64,000 bases of DNA from Kordia sp965283645. GTDB lineage: Bacteria; Bacteroidota; Bacteroidia; Flavobacteriales; Flavobacteriaceae. The position numbers and the translations under genes are program-made. Positions 52,394 through 60,600 of this stretch are shown here, piece after piece (positions within the stretch are counted from its first letter, which is position 1; each line of letters begins with the position of its first letter). The stretch is taken from assembly GCF_965283645.1 (NCBI RefSeq), contig NZ_CBDIPG010000001.1, forward strand, positions 4,960,001-5,024,000, read 5' to 3'. Under the pieces are notes generated by a model, which ran no database searches, had not been told where the DNA came from, and worked only from the letters and a program-made list of their open reading frames with translations.

Positions 52394-52618
52394 TTGAATA
52401 AAAATATTATCTCTAGTTTACAAAAGGATAGTCTTCACGGTGGAACCGATATTATTGTATATGCAACAACATATGTAATTGTCAATACTATTAAAATTAT
52501 AACTGAGCATTTTACAAAACCAAGAGTTTGCCCAGAAGAAACAAAATACGGTTGTCCATTATCACATGATTGTACAACAAACCCACCAAGTTGTGTTCGA
52601 ACTGCCTGTTTTTGTTAA
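52394..52618 (+). CDS. Lanthipeptide-like precursor peptide, cluster member 3 (leader frame-disrupted)
   Basis: From 52362 an ATG with KK codons begins the expected leader, but in that frame a stop occurs after nine codons. One extra base in the A tract at about 52368-52372 (five A present, six needed) would restore MKKKEFNSKLNLNKNIISSL. The reading frame from the TTG at 52394 keeps LNKNIISSLQ, the LHGGT leader end and the core IKIITEHFTKPRVC, CPLSHDC, SCVRTACFC. Six cysteines. Either a pseudogene, a phase-variable gene or a sequencing error in a homopolymer. Confidence 0.6.
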   Translation: MNKNIISSLQKDSLHGGTDIIVYATTYVIVNTIKIITEHFTKPRVCPEETKYGCPLSHDCTTNPPSCVRTACFC

Positions 52619-52640
52619 CCGTTTAAAAATCATAATTAGT

Positions 52641-52847
52641 ATGAAAAAAAAAGATTTTAATGGAAAATTACTATTAGGAAAAAAAGTAATTTCCAATTTG
52701 CATAGTAAAAGTGTACAAGGAGGAACTGAAATTACAATGCATAGTCCAACTACAATTGAAAGAACTATTAAAACAAGGCAAGATGCATGTACTATTATAC
52801 CAACATGCTATTGCTCGTTAACATGCCCTGAAAAATGTGGCGGATAA
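52641..52847 (+). CDS. Lanthipeptide-like precursor peptide, cluster member 4
   Basis: A 68-residue peptide starting at the ATG 52641, 22 bp after member 3. The leader MKKKDFNGKLLLGKKVISNL ends SVQGGT. The core is short and dense in Cys near the end: DACTIIPTCYCSLTCPEKC (five Cys), preceded by Thr-rich PTTIERTIKTR. The gene ends the tandem cluster and is followed by a terminator. It is the most typical candidate for a compact ring-rich product in the set. Confidence 0.72.
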   Translation: MKKKDFNGKLLLGKKVISNLHSKSVQGGTEITMHSPTTIERTIKTRQDACTIIPTCYCSLTCPEKCGG

Positions 52848-52877
52848 TAAATTAAGTTACTACTAGTTATTGTAACT

Positions 52878-52927
52878 CGAAGGCTGTCTAGATAATAAAA
52901 CTATCGTTCGACAGCTTTCTTTTTTTG
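52878..52927 (+). terminator. Terminator of the peptide cluster
   Basis: A 10-bp outer stem with one G-T wobble (52878-52887 region with 52909-52918) encloses a smaller TAGAT/CTATC-type pair, followed by a T run. It lies about 30 bp after the last peptide stop. Confidence 0.65.
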
Positions 52928-53029
52928 TATGTATTTTAATTTGAGAAAGAAAACGAACTTCATGAAAACTTATGAGGTTTTACGAGTATGTACGGAGCAA
53001 ACGATTAACTTTATCGGTGTTGAATATAG

Positions 53030-53632
53030 TTACTGCTTAGCTCTTTTATACCTGCCAATTAAGATTGGAATTGCTTTGTAAACCCAAAATTCTTTACTGA
53101 CAACGCCACCAGATATTCCACTCTGACTATATTTTTCAACATAGAAAGTTTTATGTTCATCAATTGGAATAACGGATTTTCCAGTTAATATTATAATTGT
53201 ATCATAAATCAATTGTTCAAATTGTTCTACTGTTTCGGGTAATTTGTAATCTTTAAAATAATTGAATAATTCACGCCATAATTCTTTGTCGCCACGAAGA
53301 CCATATTGACGAGGTCTATCTGCAAATAAATCGCTAATTGAATTATTTTTCAACTTTTTGAAATAGTCATAAATAATAGTGAAATTTTCTTTATTCTTAT
53401 GGTTGTATAAAATGACTAAATCTTCTATTTCTTCAGATAAGATTGAGTTTCTTTTTCTCAATTCATAGATATTTTGAATAATTATGATTTGAGGATGATC
53501 TTTTTTCGGGTTTTTAATGAAATCCAAAATCCGACTCCAATTACCAGTTTTATAAAAATCAGGACGTTGTAAACTGAAGAATCTATTTGGTATATTATCT
53601 CTAACGTCAAATATTTCTATGGTACGACTCAT
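53030..53632 (-). CDS. Protein of unknown function next to the peptide cluster
   Basis: A 200-residue soluble protein without recognised domain. It is basic and aromatic-rich, with segments SRTIEIFDVRDNIPNRFFSL, PQIIIIQNIYELRKRNSILS and a C-terminal YSQSGISGGVVSKEFWVYKA. No signal peptide or TM helix. It is convergent with the peptide cluster at 51644-52847, so a partner or immunity role is conceivable but has no support. Its start is the ATG at 53630-53632. Confidence 0.62.
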   Translation of the reverse strand: MSRTIEIFDVRDNIPNRFFSLQRPDFYKTGNWSRILDFIKNPKKDHPQIIIIQNIYELRKRNSILSEEIEDLVILYNHKNKENFTIIYDYFKKLKNNSISDLFADRPRQYGLRGDKELWRELFNYFKDYKLPETVEQFEQLIYDTIIILTGKSVIPIDEHKTFYVEKYSQSGISGGVVSKEFWVYKAIPILIGRYKRAKQ

Positions 53633-53705
53633 GATTGTGGAAAACGTGTCTGTATGTGATTAGTAGCTTGGTTAAGTAAAAAATAAAACTAACTAGAAAA
53701 TACGT

Positions 53706-53959
53706 TTACTTGATATACTTTTTTAATGTATTAAATACTGTAATTATGTCTATTTCTTTTGATTCAATTGAAATGCGATAAAAGAATGTAGTTTGTTTGG
53801 TAATTACATATTCATAAAGACTTTTAAATCCCCGTTTTCTAAAAGGTAATTTTAGGTTTTAAGAGGTTTGTATTTAGGTAGTTCGGATAAAAACATATTC
53901 GTTGTAATATCTTCTTCAAAATGAATTATAAGAGACTCTTTTTCCTTTAGTAAAATTAT
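53706..53959 (-). pseudogene. Remnant of a RelE/ParE-type toxin gene (truncated, frameshifted)
   Basis: Part 1 (53852-53959) reads ...KEKESLIIHFEEDITTN, LSELPKYKPLKT and a stop, with no start because it begins at the rsh 3' end. Part 2, in another frame to the stop at 53706, reads LPFRKRGFKSLYEYVITK, QTTFFYRISIESKEIDIITV and ends FNTLKKYIK. Part 2 resembles the C-terminus of ParE-like toxins (SKQTxxFYRI...EIxxxTVFDxRQNP) as I remember them. The normal RQNP end is missing. The stretch 53633-53973 holds nothing else. Confidence 0.42.
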
Positions 53960-53973
53960 TTATTGAACTTTAT

Positions 53974-56187
53974 CTAGGCACGTGTTACTTTCTCAATTCC
54001 GTTGATCTTTTTAAGATTTGTAATTAAGCGTTTTAAAATTGAATTATTTTTTACAATTACAGTAATTCTACCAGTAAATATGCCATCATTGGTTTCAAAA
54101 CTAATGTTTCGAATGTTTACGTGCATATTGTTTGAAATGATTTTTGTGACTTCATTTACCAATCCCATATTGTCAATTCCGGTAAATTCGAGCAAGGCTG
54201 TAAATTCTTCTTGAGAAGAATCAATCCACTTTGCAAGCATAATTCGGTATGCATAATTTGCCTGTAAGCTTACCGCATTTGGACAATCTTTTTTATGTAC
54301 TTTTATACCTTCATTTACGGTTACAAATCCAAAAACAGGATCGCCAGGAATAGGATTGCAGCAGTTTGCCAATTTGTAATTTAGTTTTTCTTCTTCTTTT
54401 CCAAATACAAGTAAATCATAGCGATTTGAAACTTCGGGCTGATTGATTTCCTCATTTGGAATGTTTGGAGATCTTCGTATTTTATTCTTAAAGAATTTAA
54501 AAATACTATTGCTACGTTGTGATGCATATTCTTTTAACTTTTGGTTGTCAATTGTGCCAATTCCTATGCGATAGAATAAGTCTAAACTTGTTTTTAGTTT
54601 AAAATGACTCACCAATTCATTAATCGATTTTTCATCAAGCGCAATTTTTAACTGTTTTAACTTACGACGTAAAATTTCTTTTCCGTCTTCAGCAATGCTT
54701 TTCTTTTCTTCTCGTAAGGATGATTTTATACGAGATCGTGCACGTGAAGTTGTTGCATAATCGAGCCAGTTAGCATTTGGTTTCGATTTGTCAGACGTAA
54801 TAATTTCAACCTGATCACCACTTTTCAATTCGTGACTTAGCGGAACTAATTTCCCGTTTACTTTTGCGCCACGCGTATGGTATCCAACTTGCGTGTGAAT
54901 GCTAAAGGCAAAATCTAGCGGAGTAGCACCTTTTGGCAACGATCGTAAATCTCCTGTAGGTGTAAACACGAATATTTCTTTTGCATACAAGTTGAGCTTA
55001 AATTGTTCTACAAAATCAACAGCATTTGTTTCTTGATTTTCGAGTGCTTCTTGTAATTTATTTAGCCAAGGTTCTAAGCCTTGTTCTTTTTGTTCACCTT
55101 GTTTGTATTTAAAATGTGCCGCATAGCCTTTTTCTGCAATTTCATGCATACGATGTGAACGAATTTGTACTTCAACCCAACGCCCTTTCGGACCCATTAC
55201 GGTAATGTGTAAAGCTTCATAACCTGTTGATTTTGGGGAAGATATCCAATCGCGTAAGCGTACAGGGTTTGGTCTAAAATGATCCGTTACAATAGAATAT
55301 ATTTTCCAAGCTAAAAACTTTTCATTGTCTGGTGTTTCTGTTTCATATATAATTCGGATAGCAAATTTATCATAGACTTCATCAAAAGTAACTGCTTGTT
55401 TCACCATTTTTCTACGAATAGAAAAAATAGATTTAAAACGTCCTTTAATATCGTATTTGAGTTCTTCTTTGTCTAACGAATTTTTTATGATAGAAGCAAA
55501 GTTGTCAATATATTCTTGTTGTTCTTCTTTGCTTTCTTCAATTTTATTTTGAATGTCATTAAAAACTTCGGGTTCTGTATATTTTAAGCCTAAATCTTCT
55601 AATTCAGTTTTAATATTATACAAACCTATTCGGTGTGCTAACGGAGCATAAATGTATAAGGTCTCCGAAGCAATCTTAACTTGTTTATGTGCTGGCATTG
55701 AACCCATAGTTTGCATATTGTGCAAACGATCGGCAATTTTGATAATAATTACACGTACATCATCGTTGATTGTCAATAGCATTTTACGGAAGTTTTCCGC
55801 TTGCATTGATACGTCTTTGTCTTTCTTTAAATGTGAAATTTTGGTCAGACCGTCAACAATTTTTGCAACGGTAACTCCAAACATACGTTCAATATCTTCT
55901 AAGGTATACTCAGTATCTTCTACCACATCATGTAGTAGTGCGGCAACAATGGAAGTAGCATCTAGTCCAATTTCAGAAGCTACAATTTTGGCAACAGCAA
56001 TTGGATGAAAAATATACGCTTCTCCACTTTTCCTTCGTTGTTCCTTATGCGCATCAACAGCAATATCAAAAGCCTTTCGAATGATTTTCTTGTCTTCATC
56101 AGAAAGTATTTGATAACTAATGCGCAACAATTCTTTGTATTGCTTTGCAATGGCTGCATTTTCTTTTTCGATATCAATCTCTGTCAT
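53974..56187 (-). CDS. Bifunctional (p)ppGpp synthetase/hydrolase (RelA/SpoT family)
   Basis: A 737-residue Rsh enzyme. In order: the HD hydrolase domain with HPIAVAKIVASEIG and the catalytic ALLHDVVEDTEYT (H86, D87, E90, D91), the synthetase domain with VYDKFAIRIIYETE and STGYEALHITVMGPKGRWVE, the TGS domain (VFTPTGDLRSLPKGATPLDF), and a C-terminal ACT domain. Both active sites look intact. It controls the stringent response. It lies upstream of an unusual region carrying peptides and a toxin remnant. Confidence 0.95.
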   Translation of the reverse strand: MTEIDIEKENAAIAKQYKELLRISYQILSDEDKKIIRKAFDIAVDAHKEQRRKSGEAYIFHPIAVAKIVASEIGLDATSIVAALLHDVVEDTEYTLEDIERMFGVTVAKIVDGLTKISHLKKDKDVSMQAENFRKMLLTINDDVRVIIIKIADRLHNMQTMGSMPAHKQVKIASETLYIYAPLAHRIGLYNIKTELEDLGLKYTEPEVFNDIQNKIEESKEEQQEYIDNFASIIKNSLDKEELKYDIKGRFKSIFSIRRKMVKQAVTFDEVYDKFAIRIIYETETPDNEKFLAWKIYSIVTDHFRPNPVRLRDWISSPKSTGYEALHITVMGPKGRWVEVQIRSHRMHEIAEKGYAAHFKYKQGEQKEQGLEPWLNKLQEALENQETNAVDFVEQFKLNLYAKEIFVFTPTGDLRSLPKGATPLDFAFSIHTQVGYHTRGAKVNGKLVPLSHELKSGDQVEIITSDKSKPNANWLDYATTSRARSRIKSSLREEKKSIAEDGKEILRRKLKQLKIALDEKSINELVSHFKLKTSLDLFYRIGIGTIDNQKLKEYASQRSNSIFKFFKNKIRRSPNIPNEEINQPEVSNRYDLLVFGKEEEKLNYKLANCCNPIPGDPVFGFVTVNEGIKVHKKDCPNAVSLQANYAYRIMLAKWIDSSQEEFTALLEFTGIDNMGLVNEVTKIISNNMHVNIRNISFETNDGIFTGRITVIVKNNSILKRLITNLKKINGIEKVTRA

Positions 56188-56358
56188 AGAATTAAAATTA
56201 AGCTAAAGAAATGGAAGAAACAAGTATGAGGAATGAATTTAAAAAATAAAATGATGCTTCTGATTGTAATGTATTCCCGTAGTGATCTTATGTGTTTGGT
56301 TTATCAATACAATGAATGTATGAAGTATCTTATTGTTTAATCTTTTAATTAAAAAATC

Positions 56359-56538
56359 ATGAACACTATTTTAAACATTTCGGAAGTTAAAATTTTAAGT
56401 AAAAAAGAACAACGTGGCATCACGGGTAGCGGTGGATTTGGACCGTGTTCGCAAACATCAGATTGTGGTCCTGCAAATTGTTGGGTTTGTGTACAACCAA
56501 TTGGTCGATGTTTGCTTTTGTTTAGTTGTCCTTATTAG
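56359..56538 (+). CDS. Cysteine-rich leader peptide of a different type
   Basis: A 59-residue peptide beginning MNTILNISEVKILSKKEQRG, whose leader pattern KxLSKKEQxxIxG resembles the bacteriocin-type GG leaders found in Bacteroidota, not the LxLNKxxIS type. After TGSGGFGP the core has CSQTSDCGPANCWVCVQP and ends RCLLLFSCPY, six cysteines with aromatic and hydrophobic residues. It lies between rsh and the RNA methyltransferase gene, with no biosynthetic neighbour. It may be a disulfide- or thioether-rich product. Confidence 0.62.
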   Translation: MNTILNISEVKILSKKEQRGITGSGGFGPCSQTSDCGPANCWVCVQPIGRCLLLFSCPY

Positions 56539-56543
56539 TAATA

Positions 56544-57350
56544 TTACTTAAAATCTCTTTGTCGTTTTGCTTCAAAGATTAAAATAGCAGCAGCAACAGA
56601 AACATTCATAGAATCTATTTTTCCTTGCATAGGAATGATGATATTTTGGGTGGAATTTTTCAACCATTCATCACTCAAACCTGTAGCTTCTGTACCTACA
56701 ACAATGGCTGTTGCTTTTTTAAAGTTTTGTACGTGATAATTTTCAGAAGCTGTTAATGCGGCACAATAAATTGAAATTTCTTTTTCACGTAAAAATGAAA
56801 TGATTTCAGCAGTATTTCCCATAGCTATTTGTGTAGTAAATACACAACCGACACTTGATCGTACTATGTTTGGATTGTACAAATCGGTTTTCGGATTGGC
56901 AATAAAAACGGCATCTACATTTGCGGCATCCGCAGTTCTGAGCAACGCACCAATATTTCCAGGTTTTTCAGGTGCTTCCGCAACTAATATTAAAGGTGTT
57001 TTGTTGTGAAAAGTAATATTTTTCAGCAAATGTTCTTTCGTTTGCATGACAGCTATTACACCTTCTGTACTTCCTCTGTAGGCAATTTTTTGATACACTT
57101 CTTTCGAAATCTCAATACATTCAGGAGTGTTTTTTGCTTTTTTTAGAAGTTCCTGTATACGTTCATGTGCGCAAATTTCTGGGTAAAACAAGAGTGTGTC
57201 AATGGTATAATCTCCATCTAGCGCAAGTGTTAATTCACGCAAACCTTCTAAAATACATTTTCCTTCTTTTTTACGACTTCGCGATTTTTCTTGAAGTTGT
57301 AAAATATGTTTTATGGTAGCATTTTGAGTGCTGGAAATCTGTTTGTACAT
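56544..57350 (-). CDS. TrmH/SpoU family RNA methyltransferase
   Basis: A 268-residue SPOUT enzyme that 2'-O-methylates ribose in rRNA or tRNA. The N-terminal substrate-binding part begins MYKQISSTQNATIKHILQLQ. The knot motifs are PEKPGNIGALLRTADAANVD (motif 1), VGTEATGLSDEWL (motif 2) and IIPMQGKIDSMNVSVAAAIL (motif 3). The exact target is not shown. Its stop lies 5 bp beyond the peptide stop on the other strand. Confidence 0.92.
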   Translation of the reverse strand: MYKQISSTQNATIKHILQLQEKSRSRKKEGKCILEGLRELTLALDGDYTIDTLLFYPEICAHERIQELLKKAKNTPECIEISKEVYQKIAYRGSTEGVIAVMQTKEHLLKNITFHNKTPLILVAEAPEKPGNIGALLRTADAANVDAVFIANPKTDLYNPNIVRSSVGCVFTTQIAMGNTAEIISFLREKEISIYCAALTASENYHVQNFKKATAIVVGTEATGLSDEWLKNSTQNIIIPMQGKIDSMNVSVAAAILIFEAKRQRDFK

Positions 57351-57562
57351 GTTGCAAATATAGCAAAGCTATTTTATAAATATTCAGCAGTTTTTCAAGA
57401 GAAATAAATTACTTCTAAAGCTAATTATTCACAACATATCATTTTGTAGAAAACTAGTGCTAAAAGTCAAGGATGTAAGTAGTGTAGTATGATTATAAAA
57501 AGAATATCTGTAAATATGCTCAAATCAGCTTTTTTTACAACCTTTAATTCGATAATCATGGA

Positions 57563-57591
57563 TTGCTTTTCTTTTATTATTTATACGTTTG
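57563..57591 (+). promoter_or_regulatory. Bacteroidota-type promoter of the large T9SS gene
   Basis: A TTG (57563-57565) is followed after 18 bp by TACGTTTG (57584-57591), fitting the TTG-N19-TAnnTTTG promoter of Bacteroidota. The start of the gene is at 57626. It is the best-formed promoter seen in the window; the 275-bp gap 57351-57625 holds nothing else. Confidence 0.6.
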
Positions 57592-57625
57592 AAGTATTTT
57601 TGACAAAATTTAAACCGATTCATAT

Positions 57626-60600
57626 ATGAAAAAATTAATACTATTTGTATTTATAATGTTTACCAGTATTATAAATGCACAAGTGGCAAATCAACCCAGT
57701 GATTTTGAAGTTTGTGATAACAATAACTTTACTCCTGGCAGTCCCATTGATGCGAATGATATTAACGACGGATTGATGTGTTTTGACTTAAGCCAAAAAA
57801 ACCCCGAAGTTTTAGGAACTCAAAACCCTGCCGACTTTACTATTACATATCATGTGTCGCAAACAGATGCAGATATAAGCATGAATGCTTTGTCAATACC
57901 GTTTTGTAATACCAGTAATCCGCAAACTATTTATGTTCGATTGGAATCTATTATCACAGGAGATTTTGATACAACAAGTTTTATGTTGAATGTAATTTCA
58001 AGTCCATCAGTGCCAGATTCTGCTGCGATTGATATTTTTAAATGTGATGAACCTAATAGTATTGACGGATTTACAACATTTGATTTGACAGTTTTTGAAT
58101 CTTATATTTATGGTTCGCAGTCAACAACAGATAATACATTACGCTATTTTGAAACAGAAGCAGATGCTATTGCTGATATGAATGCAATTACAAATTTGAC
58201 ATCGTATACCAACACTGTAATAGATCAACAGATCTATATCCGTATGACAAATATTACGACAGGTTGTTTTACAATAGGTTTCTTCATCCTTTTTGTAGAA
58301 GAGCCAGCAACTTTAATACAACCAACATCTTTAGATGCTTGCGATTTTAATAATAGTGAAATTGCTGTTTTCGATTTAACAACTAGGGCTTTAGATATTA
58401 CAAATGGTGATACATCAATTGAACTACAATATTATGCTTCAGCAGCTGATTTAAATAACAATACACCAATTGTAAACCCTACAGCATATTCGAATACAGA
58501 CAATCCGCAAACCATTTTTGTGAGAGCAATAACAGGTGATTTTGATTGCCCGTCAGATGTTACACAAACTATTCGTGTATTACCAGCGCCTTCAATACCT
58601 TCTAGTGTAACTCCAATACTTAGTTGTGATGATGATAATGATGGATTAATAGTTGTTGATTTATCAAGTCGTGAAACCGAGATAATTGATACAAATACAG
58701 ATGTTGTCGTTAGTTATCATGAACAATATTCAGACGCTATTTCAGGATCTAACCCAATTTCAAATCCAACAAATTTCTCAATAAGCACATCTAATTTCTC
58801 TAATAGTGGAATCACTTCAGTGATTGCTAGAATAGAAAGTACATTACAGGTTGCAAGTGATAATACGCCTTGTTTTTCTATCGTGTATTTACAAGTTTTT
58901 AATACTAATCCTTTATTTACGAATACTTCATATGATTATAGAACTTGTGTTGATGATACAAGTTATGTAGGAACATTTAATTGGGATACAATTACTGATG
59001 AGTTGTCTTTTTTAAATAGCCCTCAGATTGTTGGCGACTTTTTAATTAGTTACCACCTTACAGCGACTGATGTAATAACAAACAATAATCCATTGGCCAA
59101 TGGGTTTCAGAATACAACAAACCCGCAAACAGTATATATACGTGCTGAAAATAGTATCACTGGATGTGTAGAAACTGAAAATATTCCAACATTAACTTTA
59201 GATGTACAACGCACACCTATTATTAATGAAAATCTTACTCCTATAGAAAAGTGTGATCCTAATGGAAATGGTATTGCTCTTTTTCGTATAAGGAATGAAG
59301 TTGATAGCATCACAGATGACGAGTCTTTAAATATTACTTATTATGAAACACAAGAAGATGCTGAAAATGCAGAAAACGAAGTGAATGCATCTTTTTATTA
59401 TAATACAACGCCAAATATACAGACTATGCATGTGCGTGCTGAGAATACTAATGGTTGTTACTCACTTACAACTTTAAATTTAGTAGTAAATTCTGAATGT
59501 TTACCTTTTAACAATATTATTGGATCCTATATTTGTGAGTATGATACTCCTGGATTGGGTTGTTTTAATTTAATGTCTAGAGAATCAGAAGTATTAGGGA
59601 GCATTGATCCAAGTGATGCTATTGTAAGTTATCATTTATCTGATGAAGATGCGTTTTATAATACAAATGCCATATCAAATCCAGCAACATTTTGTACTAC
59701 GGAGGTTGATAATACAATTTATGTTCGTGTAGAGGAAATTTCAACAGGGAATGTTTCCGCAACTGTATTTACGTTGGTTGGACTTGAATTACAATCCAAT
59801 ATCAACACGCCAACTCCATTGTTAGTTTGCGATCCAGAAAATGACGGAATTGCTGTATTCCCATTAGCTTCTAAAATTTTAGAGATTTTTGATGAAAATT
59901 CAGGTTATGGAATTTCATACCATGCTACGATGGCAGATGCTGAAATCAGCATTAATAGATTAGATTTATTGTATACGAATACAACACCATATTCGCAAAC
60001 TATATATGCAAGAATAAGTGGGCATCCTTTATTTTATCCTAATGCAGAATGCTATGAAATTGTTCCATTAGAATTAGTAACGGAGCCTACGTTATGCAAT
60101 GTTTCTTCTAATGAAAATTATGAAGTCACAACTATACCACATGCAATATATACTATTGAAGCAATACCATCAGGTAATATTGATGATACCTTTACATACA
60201 GAATAGACATTCCTTTTGAATTTGATTTTTTTGGTAAAACCTATAATGAATTTGTTATCGGAACAAACGGAATAGTTTCTTTCAATGAAAGTTATTCTAA
60301 TGCGCCTTTTAACTGGTTAATGGATGTTTCACGTAGTATTCCAAGTGCAGAATTATACACAAATTCTATTTTTGGTGTGTATCATGATTTACTAAATAAT
60401 GGTACAGGTAGCTTAGGCTATGGTGTAATTGGAGAAGCTCCTTTTAGAAAAATGGTAATTTTCTTTGATGAAATTAATCAATTTGGGGATACATGTAATG
60501 ATCCATCAACAACACAGATTATATTGTATGAAACACTCAATGTAGTAGATGTTCAAGTAGAACAGAAAATATCTTGTAGTGATTGGAATGGCGGATTAGG

